Positions 29,872-42,660 of a DNA stretch of 64,000 nt are shown here, piece after piece; position 1 is the stretch's first letter, and the number at the start of each line of letters is the position of its first letter. The DNA comes from Steromphala cineraria (Eukaryota; Mollusca; Gastropoda; Trochida; Trochidae): positions 24,123,906 through 24,187,905 of the forward strand of contig OU744730.1 in the NCBI GenBank assembly GCA_916613615.1, given 5' to 3'. Position numbers and translations under genes: made by a program. Under the pieces are notes generated by a model. The model did no database searches and was not told where the DNA came from. It was given only the letters and a program-made list of their open reading frames with translations.

Positions 29872-30587
29872 CTTACCCAAGCGGGCAAGGATATGCCTGG
29901 TATTAAAAGTTTGCATAATGGTCATGGGAATTACAGTTTTTCTAAAAATAACTCGCATTTTGATTGGTTGACGGAACTATTTTGCATCCATTCATGATTC
30001 GCTTGGACCTTCTATTTCAGTTGAGATATATAGATGAAAAAACTTATACTTTAATTGCAAAAGTCACACATTACTACAATATTTTTAAGGGAAATCAATA
30101 CCTTCTGATGTTTTCTTTGCCGTAAATACAAGTTTAAATCTTCAAGGCGGCGCTAGGTTGTAGAGTCGCCTGCCGAACTGTCGTCATTACAAAATTATTG
30201 TAACCTATAATAAAAAAATCTTTTATTGACTGCGCATATATTGATATAATGTGACATCAATAAATAAACTATTTCAAATTAGATAGTGAGTTGCGAACTA
30301 CTTGGGGCCGCCCATCCTGAAGTAGTGAGCAAAATTATGAATGGTGTATGAGTACAATTTGTACTTTGCCAGCCGAGCGTAGTTTTTTAATGTTTCTCTA
30401 ATGTTTCCCGTTTTTTACGCATCAAAATTATCTTGGGTAAGAAAAAGAAAAACCAACTCGATCCTCGGAATTGCGGATTATCTGTCCCTCGTGAATTATT
30501 GTGTCAAACTCCTCGCTGAAGCTCAATCACAATAGATAATGACAGATAATCCGTAATTCCTCGCAACTGGTTGATTATTTGTTAAAA
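29872..30587. other. ~715-bp block present only in unit 1
   Basis: Unit 2 reads straight from GTATATTTTCAAT into TTTCGGATAAAGAAA (39,900-39,930), whereas unit 1 has about 715 bp between these words. The block contains the foldback at 30,450. I see no target duplication or long TIR, so insertion here or deletion in unit 2 are both possible. Confidence 0.6.
30450..30572. repeat. foldback element
   Basis: Arms AACCAACTCGATCCTCGGAATT... (30450-30485) and ...AATTCCTCGCAACTGGTT (30541-30572) pair. Inner ATTATTGTG and CACAATAGATAAT extend the stem. The tip contains CCTCGCTGAAGCTC, similar in style to the CTCG-rich loop at 7.65 kb. Confidence 0.7.
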
Positions 30588-33500
30588 TTTTTCGGATAAA
30601 GAAATTCAGTAAAATAGCTCATTTAGTATTTGGATTAAAAGGAGGTTTTGTACATGTAGTCCTTTACTCAGAAAACGTCTCGTAACGTTAATCATGTTAA
30701 CTACAGTATAAATCATTTGTTTTCCTTTTCGGTTACCATGAATCCTTGATTAAATTGATAAATTGAATAATTGTCTACCCTGAATAACTGCCAGGTCTAA
30801 GGCCTCATTGAAATATATAATCATCTGCCTCGAAAAAAGGCCGGGTTTAACTTACCAATTTAAACAACATCTACTTTTTCTTAGTACCTCGGGCATTATG
30901 CATATCAGTGAAAGTTGTACAATTGGTAAATTAAAGGGTTTGTATTCCAAAAATTATGATGAGAAACTTGAGAATTTGGTTTCCTTCCTTTATCAATTAA
31001 TAAACATATCATAGCTACTGTCATCTGTCTTGAATAATCGCCGAACGTGAATAATAGTTGGGCCAAATTTGGGATTGAAATTAATAATAGCCTTGGTATT
31101 ATTCAACAGTTGACCCTGGAAACAATGAGTTTTATGACATTTTAAAGGGTCATTCTATAGGGATACATACAATTACTTTTCTTATTTCCTGAGGCAATAA
31201 AAATGTACGTTCAAGTTGTATATCAAGAATTTTTTCTTGCTACGTTTATAAAACGTTTCGTTGTAAAGACTATACAAAAGGGTGAACAGATGCAATATGT
31301 TTATCGCAGAGGGACATTTCAAAGGAATCTATACAAATGTGTCCGTGGGTGGCGCTGTTTAGCTTAAACTATCATAGGAAACGACCACCATCCAAATAAA
31401 ACTCTGTTTGAATAAATAGGTAATTTAATAAATAAACATCTTTCATGCTTTACATTAATATCCTCTTTTATAAACTCCTAAAGAATGCTTTCTTTCTCAT
31501 CAAGTATGCTAATAATTTAAACTGGATAATCTTTCAAGATGTGTTTTTCTGTCATGATAATGTCACAACACTAAGGAAGTAAAGCAGGTAATGTAGTTTT
31601 CTCGGATGGGTTCATCAGGATCCGGGGAGGTAGATATTCAAGATACCTTGAAAATAAGATCTTGTAATAAGATAAATAAAGTAAAGATTTTGAATAAAAG
31701 TCCTGAAAAGATTTCTTTTGCTCACTTTAAAACATCATCAAATTTCATATCAATCAAACTCCAGGGACCGTAGACGAACCAGTGTCTAAAGACTTATGTT
31801 CATCCTTCAATCTTATATATTATATTATATATCCTACGCATTTGGCCAAACACTTTCAGTATTTACAATACAGCTCATTACTCTGTAGCAATCGCTCAAT
31901 TCCTATTACACTGTATATAGCAAACATTTTTCTTCTACCCCCAATTACAGTATGTCTTGCAGTTTATCCTTGTAAAAGCAATTGGTCATTTGTCCTAAAG
32001 TAAAGAGTAGGGAAACTCCCCAGACTGCTCCGGGGAAATTGATTTCCCAAGTGAACAGCGAGAGAGAGTTATTAATGGAGTTTGTCACGTAGTTTTTGTG
32101 GTGGATTGGATGAATGTATCAAGAAATAAACCAGCCTTCATTCATTATTCAATTACACGTGCTGTTTTGGACCAAATGTACACTGGAAACGTGATTTCAG
32201 GAAGCCACTGTAAGCTTGTATGGTAAAGGCCAGCGATAGATTGAAAAGGTGAAGATACAAGATTTCTGGTGTAAAGATTGGTAAAGACAGAGAGCATGTT
32301 TTGCAACAATTTGATCGGAGAATCAAAATCTCTGTGGGGATGTCAGGAATTCTTTAAATTGGAATCTGTTTTATTTCATATGAAGGTAAAAACACCAATT
32401 TTTTTATGACAAATCAATAAAAATAATGAAAATGTTATTAAAAACTTTAATTGTTAATAGAAATATCGATTACGATTTCAGCAATTGGATAGTATGATAT
32501 GAGTTAGCATGTCACATTAAACATGTAGCACGTTTAAGTGTTGTTATTTTTTTAGTGGTAAAATATTTGTTTAACATTATATTTACTATATTCCTATCTA
32601 AACAACAATTAATTACAATCAAATGAAATATAAAGGACAGATAGTTGGTTATGAATTAATTTTTCTGACATTAAAAGTTATTCAGTTACACGTATGATAG
32701 AGATTTCCATGGATGTTTATTTTGGAATTGTCAAAAGCTTTAAAATAATTTTGAATAAGGTTGTATCAAATGATAAACGAAACGTTATTGAAACTGAACG
32801 AGAACAATTCAGGGATAAAGTCAATTTCAGGAACCCAATTTATTTCAAATGAAAGTTCTGAATTTAATAGGGCATATTGTTATTGGAGTGACAATTAGAA
32901 ATGGGAAAATTAAAACATGTATTTGATTTTAGTGCAAATTTCGAATATTTATTTCGAACTTTAGATTTGTGATATGCAATGTTAACTGTTCAAAACTGAG
33001 TGGAATGAGACCATTTGTGAACAAAGGTCGTTTTGGATAATTTACTTTTTTATGCGTATGAAAATTGATTCTTAGCTTCAGGTAGGCATCTAGTTGACCA
33101 TTAACACGTTTTAGATGCAAACATAAATGCACTACCATACAGGTGATATAAGGTCATGGGTGCTACGGGTAGCGGGATCACAATATACAAAGTGTTATCC
33201 AAATACATGTATCTTGATCCGTGTTGATGAGTTGCTTTCTTTAACAATTGACATTTTCGATTTCTTATTATCTGTTGTAGTTTGTAACTAGTCATGTATA
33301 AAACAATTTTCATACAAATTCATGAAAGATCCATCAGAAGTTCTTACCACAATCGATAGAAAGATGCTTTCAACATGAAATTGCTTGAAGTAAATGTCAT
33401 TCTTTACAAAGGTTATGTAGTTATATTTAAAGTAGTTTACTCAGCATATTCTCCTTTGATGACATAATTCATACGAAAAAGAACTTGTTCATCCATAGAA

Positions 33501-34837
33501 TAATCTTGTCTTCCTTATACCACCAACTTCTAGAATGCCTCTCAAACAGCTCACGATAAATAAAGCTTTGAATATTTCCAAATATCATATCTCAAAGCTA
33601 TATTTTGTTCTTAAAAATGAAATCAAAGGTTTGCATAACATGAATCTTGTCCAAACAACGGAACAAAAGAACAATGAGAACAGTAAGAAAATTCAAATTG
33701 TTCAAGAATTCTAGTTATTGTGGAGAACTATGTTTATCGTATGGACACAATTTCTTCAGATTGATAAAGATCTGTTTGGTGATTTTGGAACGACCCTGTT
33801 AGATTTGATAGAAAATTGGCTCTTCATTTATCATAGAGGTTACAAGTGTACGGTTTTAGCAATTTCAGAAGCAATAACATTTGTAAGAATATAAAAATTT
33901 CTATGAAAATCCTGAATCTTTAAAGTCAATTTCTGGAAATCGTGTATTTCCTTAACCAGAGTGATTTTAGAGATCAAATGGCTTATATTAGCAGGGGCTG
34001 GGAATTGGAAAGCATGCGTATATTTTTAAAAACTATTTAATTCCTATCTGGTATCTTACAAATAATTAACAAAATTCCATTTTGATGTTTAAATAACTTT
34101 ATTGTTTGAAAGTTCTGATAAGTTTTATACTCCTAAAAAGTTTTATGAAGTGAAGTGCGTGCCAACAAATTCATTTCGTTTTATCAAAAAGCTTTTCCTT
34201 CAATTTCAATGGAAACCGTGTATCTTTCAATTCTCACAAATTTGATATCATTTTTTTAATTTAGTATCTTTGGGTCAGATATTGGGAAACATTCTTGCAA
34301 TGATAGTTTCAGCATTCACCATGTCCACAGAGAAGACATATCTGTAAAATACACAAAGAATATTGTGTTAGCTTTGACAAAAAAAATTGTCTCCGTAAAA
34401 TATTTACAAGCAACAATGTTTATCTGTTTCGAAATGTACATTAACAAATTGACGAGAAGAAGAAGCAGAGTGATAAGACGGCCCTTGTGGGCTTGATCTA
34501 TCTCACGTTTTGTGATTAATTATTTACGAATCATAATATTTACCTAAGTGTTTCCAAAAGTAAAACTGTTCCACTAATTTGCTTTTAACATTCCATTACA
34601 ATGAAGTGAATTTCACGTTCAGCATTCAACATATACTTTAACAGTTTGAAATTAAGTGTTTGGACAATTCATATTTGTCCAAACATTTCTGTTTGGTTAT
34701 CTTCTTGTGTGATTTTCTTTATATATTCCTGATTTTAGAATTTTCAAATACTATACCCCTTATCATCTTGTTTGTAAATCAACAAAAAGCAACCCCAAAA
34801 GCAAACGTTAAAGGTCAAAGCAATGACACAAATAGTC

Positions 34838-34961
34838 CAATCTAAATAAATTTAGATCAACAGGTTTTATATTTGGTCATACTGTTGACCAAATATATAA
34901 CCTGTTGATCTAAATTTATTGACCAAATATAAAACCTGTTGATCTAAATTTATTTAGATTG
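34838..34961. mobile_element. three-armed foldback MITE
   Basis: Left arm CAATCTAAATAAATTTAGAT... pairs with ...AAATTTATTTAGATTG. The inner part of the right arm (TTGACCAAATAT...CTGTTGATCTAAATTTA) occurs twice with a 34-bp period (from 34885 and 34919). AGTC lies on both sides. Unit 2 has the uninterrupted site GAATAGTCATGACGAC near 44,862. Confidence 0.85.
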
Positions 34962-35284
34962 CTAAGTCATGACGACACTTAAATACAATTCTGAAGCTTG
35001 CCCTCTGTGTACCTGATTCCATCTAGCAAAAATCAAGTGAAAGATTGTGATTACCTACAGGAGGTTCACACAGAAATAAATCGAAAGAGAAACGCAATTT
35101 ACACCGTTTTTAACCTTGGATGTAGTTAACGTAATTGAACGAAGTTTTTGTAAGCTCAATTGAGAATGGCATATAGCAGTGAAATCTTCATGCAGTTTAC
35201 TGATTCTGAGTTAATGTGTTTATAGGTTTCATGGGTATGTTACCTACCTTAGATATCTAATAATGCTGAATACAAGCTGTACTT

Positions 35285-35619
35285 ATTCTCTACCCACAGA
35301 GGCAGATCAAGTCAAGAAATGTTATATTATGCCGAAATCCTTGGGTTCCGGCAGTTTCCCCTGGTGGTAAAAATATTGCACCAAAATTCATTTGAATTTC
35401 TTTATCAAATAACAATGCTTCTCGCAAGGAAAGGGTGGTTCATACCACAATGTCTTTGCCATCATTTAATAGCCAAAATGATGATTTAAAAACAGCGTCA
35501 ACTAACGTTGATTGTCTCCAATCAGGCGTCTTCCATTCTATCCCACAAACTCGGCGTATTATAACAGAGGCTGTATCAACATTTCATGATTTGATCTGCC
35601 TCTGTCGGGAGAGAATGAG
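35285..35619. mobile_element. MITE family B, copy 2
   Basis: Inverted ends TACCCACAGAGGCAGATCAAG and CTTGATCTGCCTCTGT-like. Internal sequence matches copy 1 (TTCCGGCAGTTTCCCCTGG; GGAAAGGGTGGTTCAT). It lies in unit 1; the matching place in unit 2 (about 45,185) has no such element. Confidence 0.8.
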
Positions 35620-35989
35620 ATTTACTATATGTCCAAAATTTCTTTTAATTGACTACTAAAAAGATTACATGGTTGTTTAAAGAAAATGAAATATTAAGTG
35701 TATGCTATCATCATCACTATTATCATAAAAATCATCATTCACTATGAACTAAGATATAGTTAATGTAATCCTTCAGTATATATTTCTGGATTTTGCAGTT
35801 TCTTCTTGCTAAAGGCTATTGCTGTAGCTGGATGCGATTGTGTCATCGTCATCGTCATTATCATCAACATCGTTTTATTCTCTATGAATATGAACTTCCA
35901 ATTCATATGACTACCAAAGTGCTGTTTGTCAATAAATACATACGGTCTGTGTTACATAAAAATGTTTTCAACATTTCAGCGTCAATAAA

Positions 35990-35994
35990 ATAGT
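35990..35994. other. empty target site for the DIRS-like element
   Basis: ATAAAATAGTCTT here equals left flank ATAAAATAGT joined to right flank CTT of the filled site. Homology to the flanks continues on both sides (GGTCTGTGTTACATAA to the left; AAAATGATCTGTAACT to the right). Confidence 0.9.
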
Positions 35995-37669
35995 CTTTGG
36001 TTGAGTCAATCTAAATGAAAATGATCTGTAACTAAAGTATACCTCTGTCATTAATGACAACATTTGAGCAGATTGTGCCAGTGATACCAGACGAGATCAC
36101 TAACCTGAACTTTGTCTCTTTAGTTTTCATTTTTTTCGTGATTTTTTTTAGTTAACTTGGGAAACTAGAGCATATAATATGGAATAATGTTACACAAAAT
36201 TGATAACTAAGAAGTATTTTACATCATGTGGTATACTTATACATATCGATTGTTATTTGTAAATGAAACATTGAGTTAGTTTAGCTCAATGCATATAAGT
36301 TGATCGTACACAAAAATGTAACCCCATCATAATCAACATTACAAGTACAATGTCAGATAGGATGCATTGCATTTTTGCTCGTGATAATGAAATGAATTGA
36401 AATGAATGAAATGTATCTCTTTGTTTATTCAAATTAGGATATGAAATTTATTAATTAGCTTCCGCATCAGAATGATCCTAGAATTTAAGGGTGTGGACCT
36501 TATAAAATATCATACATCCAACATATTCTTAGACACAATGTAGTTTTGGTTCTTGACTATGAAAATATCATCCATCAGAATAATACTCCATCAGCTAACA
36601 CCATCCCTCCACATACAAAAGATGAGATCTATATGTAATGTATAGCTCTTTCGATATACCTACATCCATCCTTCAAGGGCCATTACCACGTGATGAAGCG
36701 AGAAGGGGCGTGTTGTCCTTTATAAAGATGCTGAACAAGATTGACCACATTAATAACCACCTATCTAAGCTTCCATAAATCTTGTGATGGTGCCATATCC
36801 ATCTCTTTGTTCTTGGTACTATCAGGAACCATGTTGTGAGGGGGATAAGTAAGCGACAGTAGCGATTCTGAAATGAATATTGATATGTTTGTATCTAGAA
36901 TGTATCATCTTCAGAGGTTTAAACATTTCATTACGGAACCCTATCAATGTTGACATTAAATATCAAGCAAAAACAGGGGGTGGCCATTATTGTGAGAAAA
37001 TCTTTTAATCATATTTAGAAAAATGGGAAATGTTGGGAATATGGATTCGCGTAGCCTCACCAAAATGTTACATTTGTTTGAGCACTCTTTGTTATGTTTT
37101 TAATATATATTTAATATTATGAATATATAGACTTCTTAATTATTCGTCACAAATGATAAATACTGGTTCTCCAAGAAAAAAGAAAAAATGAAACACAATA
37201 ATGTAACTTATTATTGAACGAATGTGAATATATATCTTTACATTTTAACTCGAATTGCCTCTTTATATGGTTGATGGTCATTTATATTTAGTTTTCTAAC
37301 GATAAACCAATTACAAGGAAAATCGTTAATGTTAGCATATGAAAGAAAGAAGACATTTATCTGAATACTTGATATTTGAAATCTACTTGTCTGATTTAAG
37401 ATCTGGTGCGGTTGGTCTGCCTGATAAAGACTGATTGTATTCCTAAATCTAATCCTTTCTTTGAAACTTGAAATTTCTTTACAGGGTTTTAATTTAAATC
37501 AGACAACCACAACTGATATGCTTAAGGATCTTCTGTCATAGATTCCCCTTCCTTTATTGATTTTTGTATATGTATTATTTCCTTTGTGATTAAAGTACCT
37601 GTTTATATATTTCATGTATCGATAGTTTGTGATGTACATATTTTAGTTCATCGGGCCTGGGTTGCCCGA

Positions 37670-38650
37670 TGGGCTTTTGGCATGGCATGACATGGTGTCC
37701 GTTCTTCCGTCCGTCCGTTAAATTTATGCAATTTTGACTTCTTCCCCAGAAGTAAAAGGCCTACAAAGCTGAACCTTGTGCACGGACTAATTGACTAGTA
37801 AGGATAGTTAATAGCTCTGGTGACCTTTTAGCTCATAATAAGGGCGACAGGGGCCACGCCCTCAACAACTTATTTCGCCCTCTTTTTGTCTTCTTCTACA
37901 GAAGCAAAAGGCACAGAAAGCTGAAAGCTTCTGCACAGGCTCCTTGACTTATGAGGAATAATATTTAAAGCTTTGGTGGCCCTTTGGCCTCTTATAAAAG
38001 CCACAGGGGCCACGCCCTTAAAACATATTTCCCACTTCATCTCCACAAGCAAAAGGTGTAGAAATCAAAAGTCTTTCATACAGACTCCTTGACTAGTGAG
38101 CTTTAGCTTTGGTGACTCTGTGGCGCTTAATAAGGGTTACAGGGGTCACACCCTCAACATCTAATTCCGTACTCTTCTCCAGAAGAATACGGCCCAGAAA
38201 GCTGAGATATTGTGTACAGACTCCTTTGATATCGTGGATCATAAATTTTAGCTTTGGTGACCCTGTGGCAAATTGTAGCTTTGGTGACCCTGTGGCCCAT
38301 AATAAGGGCTTGGTGAACCTTTTGATCCTATACCCTAAATGATAAATTGCAGATGTTGTAGCCCTCTTACTTATTTGAGGGTCAAACTGTTTACATTTCT
38401 TTGAATGTTTGTGTAATGTCCACATCTGAATTTATTACCGGTAACTGAAATCATATCACATCGCCTACATGCTTAATATTAGAATCGGTGACTCTGTTGC
38501 CCCTACTATCAATTTTTCATCTTTTTCTCCAGAAGCACAAGGCATAGTATACTAAAATGTGGTGGAGAGACTCCAAAGGTAAACGGGATTCTAACTTGTC
38601 AATTCAAGACTTGGTGACCTATTGGCCCCTACTAAGGGGAGCCACATTAG
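37670..38650. repeat. degenerate ~130-140-bp tandem array, unit 2 copy
   Basis: Paralogue of 27,530-28,450, with an extra short duplication near 38,245-38,300 (TTTGGTGACCCTGTGGC twice). Confidence 0.8.
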
Positions 38651-38900
38651 TCACACTTTAAAGCAAAATTAGATATGAATCCCCCATAGCAACAGAGCCA
38701 ATGACCCAAATTTTACAATTTAGAATGAAACATCTAAGAAAACTTCTTGTCGTTCATGTTTAGAACGTTGCATCCACTCATAACCAGTCATTGGGTGAAC
38801 CCGATGTTTTCAATGTGAAGTGGTATTTGTGAAAGTGATCTATGATGTTAATGAGTATATCTAGGAATATTCAATTTGATTAAGGTCTAAACTTTTTTAT

Positions 38901-39224
38901 TTGTGGAGCGCGGTGGTGTAGTGGTTAGCGTGTCTGCCTCTCACGCCGACGACCCGGGTTCGAATCCAAGTGGAGACACAAAAGATTTGTGACGTGGGTC
39001 GAAAGCTGTGTTGTGTCCTTGGGCAAGGCACTTCATCCACATTGCACTCAGTCCACCCAGCTGTACAATGGGTACCTGGTTATACGGTTGTACTGTCCGA
39101 AAGGACTCTCAGCGCAGACAAGCAGCTTTGAAAAAGTACAATCCGTCAGGGTAATAGTGCACATTTGTGAATCGTCGGTGAGCAACTCGTAAGAGATGGA
39201 TACTTGACGTAAAACTTATCATTA
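38901..39224 (+). mobile_element. tRNA-derived SINE
   Basis: The head is tRNA-like: A box GGTGTAGTGGTTAGCG (~38,911-38,930) and B box GGTTCGAATCC (~38,958-38,968), 30-40 bp apart as for RNA polymerase III. A body follows with CTTGGGCAAGGCACTTCATC and CAATGGGTACCTGG, words I recall from conserved central domains of several invertebrate SINE families. TTTTTAT flanks it (38894-38900 and 39225-39231). Unit 1 has the empty site at ~29,185. The short open frame inside it is not a gene. Confidence 0.85.
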
Positions 39225-42200
39225 TTTTTATCATTAATACTCTATACATTGCTTTCTGATAAGTGAACGATATGTGTTTAAGTTTCAGATTTAGATAAAA
39301 GTAATTGAGAAAAGGATTTCCAACTACCTTTAGATTTCTTTGAAAGTAGAAGATGATTTTTTTACATTAAGACGTTATCTAAACTGTTCTGTGGTTGGTC
39401 TAGAGAAGATTCCCTGCTGGAGCTTTCCTAACTAGAACCAAACCTGGTGTACGTAGCATGTCAAGACGTGACAAATAGGAGTTATAGTTGCTAATGGGAG
39501 ATATTGATAATTCAGGCTGGCATGGGGCAATTCCTACAGTGTTAGGGTGAATTTATGGCCATAAATCATGATTAGCAAATTTTTCTCATCACTAACAATG
39601 GAATAAAATCCGCTAAATGAATGAAGGAATGATTTTGTATTTACAATCACTGATTAGGATCTCTGCGCAACAAATTAAAGAAAGTTTCTTGAGTTTTAAA
39701 AATGTTGGCAAGTCTAGATAACCCCTCTGAAATTAAACATTGTGTTAATGTCCTAATCTGTTTTAGGGACCATATGTTCGTCCAGACACAGTTTTTAAAT
39801 GTATATCTGAACCGTCAATTTCACTTGATTTAACTTGATGATTGATAATTATTTTCTTGAGTACCATATCGATATAATATTGTAATTTGTAAAACAGGTT
39901 GTATATTTTCAATATCTTTCGGATAAAGAAATGCCGTACAATAGCTCATTTAGTATTTGGATTAAAAAGGAGGTTCTGTAGTCCTTTAATCATGTTAACT
40001 ACAGTATAAACCATTTTGTTTGCCTTTTCGGTTACCATATTTCCTTGATTAAATAGATAAATTGAATAATTGTCTACCCTGAATAACTGCCAGATCTTAG
40101 GCCTCATTGAAATATATAATCATCTGCCTCGAAAAAAGTTCGAGGTTAACTTACCAATTTAAACAACATCTAATTTATCTAAGTACCTCGGGCATGATGC
40201 ATTTCAGTGAAAGTTGTACAATTGGTAAGGGTTGGTATTCCAAAAAATATGATAAGAAACTTCAAGATATAAGAATTTGGTTTCCTTCTTTTATCAATTA
40301 AAAAACATATTATAGGTACAAAGAAATAATCATCTGCCTTGAATAATCGCCGAACGTGAATAATCGTTGGGTCAAATTTGGGATTGAAATTGATAATCGC
40401 CTGGCGAATATTCAACAGTTGACCGTCGAAACAATGAGTTTTTATTACATTTTAAAGGGGCATTCTATAGGGATACATGAATTTACTTTTCTTATTTCCT
40501 GAGGCAATAATATGTTTATCGCAGAGGGACATTTCAAAGGACTCTATACAAATTTGTCCGTGGGTGGCGCTGTTTAGCTTAAACTATCATAGGAAACGAC
40601 CACCATCCAAATAAAACTAAGTAATTTACAAACCTAACTTTAGATCTTAAATAAACATCTTTCATGCTTTACATTAAGCAAATGGTTTTTGTTTGATACC
40701 TTCTTTTATAAACTCCTAAAGAATGTTTTCTTTCTCATCAAGTATGCTAATAATTTAAACAGGATTATCTTTTAAGATGTGTTTTTCTGTCATGATAATG
40801 TCACAACACTAAGGAAGTAAAGCAGGTAATGTAGTTTTCTCGGATGGGTTCATCAGGATCCGGGGAGGTAGATATTCAAGATACCTTGATAATAAGATCT
40901 TGTAATAAGATAAATAAAGTAAAGATTTTGAAGAAAAGTCCTGAAAAGATTTGTTTTTCAACATCATCAAATAAGATATTTATCTAACTCCGGGGACCGT
41001 AGGCGAACCAGTGTCTAAAGACTAATGTTTATCCTCCAATCCTATTATATTATATATCCTACGCATTTGGCAAAACACTTTCAGTATTTACAATACAGCT
41101 CACTACTCTGTAGCAATCGCTCAATTCCTATATAGCAAACGTTTTTCTTCTACCCCAATTACAGTATGTCTTGCAGTTTATCCTTGTAAAAGCAATTGGT
41201 CATTTGTCCTAAAGTAAAGAGTAGGGAAACTCCTCAGACTGCTCTGGGGAAAGTGATTTCCCAAGTGAACAGCGAGAGAGAGTTATTAATGGGGTTTGTC
41301 ACGTAGTTTTTGTGCTGGATTGGATGAATGTATCAACAAATAAACCGGCCTTCATTCATTATTCAATTAGACGTGCTGTTTTGGACCAAATGTACACTGG
41401 AAACGTGATTTCAGGAAGCCACTGTAAGCTTGTATGGTAAAGGCCAGCGATAGATTGAAAAGGTGAAAATACAAGATTTCTGGTGTAAAGATTGGTAAAG
41501 ACAGAGAGCATGTTTTGCAACAATTTGATTGAAAATGAAAATCTCTGTAGGGATGTCAGGAGTTTTTCAATTATAATCTGTAGTTTGTATGAAACTAATA
41601 TTTATAGTGAACATGTTACAAAAAATAATTGTTAATAGAAATATCGATTTCGATTTCAGCATTTGGATTGTATGATAAAAGTGAGCACTTCACATTTAGC
41701 GTGTTTTTTTTTCTTGGGGACAGTTAATTAACATTTCTAATGCTATAATCACATTTATTTATTTGCAATCAACTAAAAGGATAAAATACATACGAAAAGG
41801 TATAGTTGATTATAATGAGGTTTCTGGAAATAAAAGTTTGATGAGTATAATAGTGGTTGTCATGAGAGTGTATTTTGCCATAGTAATAGCTGTTTGCCTG
41901 AGGTCAAAGCAAGATGGTTTCCGAAACATGTAATAATGTATAATAAAAAAAGCTTGTATAATTGGAACTGAAACAGAACAATTCAGGGATGAACCCAATT
42001 AAAGGAAACCAGTTTATTTCAAATTTAAGGTACACATGTATGACTTGAATTTGGTATCTGGTCATTGGAGTGACAATTAGAAATGGGAAAATGAATATGT
42101 GATTTAAGTGCAAATTTCAAATATTCATTTTGAACTTCAGATTTGTGATATGAAATGTTAACAGTTCAAAACTGAGTGGAGTGAAACCTTGTGGACAAAG

Positions 42201-42229
42201 GTCGTTTTGGATACCTTACTTTTTGAAAT

Positions 42230-42660
42230 ATTTGAAAACAGATATTTGATTCTTAGGTTCACGTAGGCTTCTAATTGACCATTAAGATGTTTTAGACGCA
42301 AACATAAATTCACCAACATACAGGTCGTAAGGTCGTCGGTGCTACCGGAAGCGGAAATATCCACATTTTTTGACGAGTTTTACTAAGTTGTTTTCCTTCA
42401 CAATGGACATTTTCGATTTCTTTAATTATTTGTTGTAGTTTGTTGCTAGTTACGTATGAAAACAGATATTTGATTCTTAGGTTCATGCAAGCTTCCAAAT
42501 GACAATAAGATGTTTACCACACAAACATAAATGAGCTGCCATACAGCTTACATAAGGTCGTGGGTGATACCGGTAGCGGGAATCAGCCTATCCTTTTCAT
42601 GAAAATCTGGATCACTGTAATCAAAGAGTTATCCACATATTTTAATGAGATTAAATTAGT
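42230..42660. repeat. local ~225-bp tandem duplication in unit 2
   Basis: GAAAACAGATATTTGATTCT begins at about 42,234 and again at 42,459. Both parts then run through a GGTCGT(C/G)GGTG...ACCGG word and an ACATTTTCGATTTCTT word. Unit 1 has one copy at 33,055-33,290. Confidence 0.75.

Larger units (their letters stand above)
18930..35705 (+). repeat. tandem segmental duplication, unit 1
   Basis: Aligns in order and orientation with 35,706-45,275. Anchors include 18,948/35,752 (GATATAGTTAATGTAAT), 26,490/36,680 (CCACGTGATGAAGCGAGAAG), 31,560/40,800, 32,041/41,270, 33,640/42,990 and 35,050/44,960. Much of the extra length of unit 1 is a set of insertions: DIRS-like element, foldbacks, LINE, ~700-bp block and a family B MITE. 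No coding gene is visible outside mobile elements. Confidence 0.95.

Noticed and set aside
38908..38980. Functional tRNA gene
   Set aside because: A and B boxes are part of a SINE with a body and target duplication; I could not fold a proper tRNA acceptor stem.
38989..39192. 67-residue open frame
   Set aside because: Lies entirely inside the SINE body.
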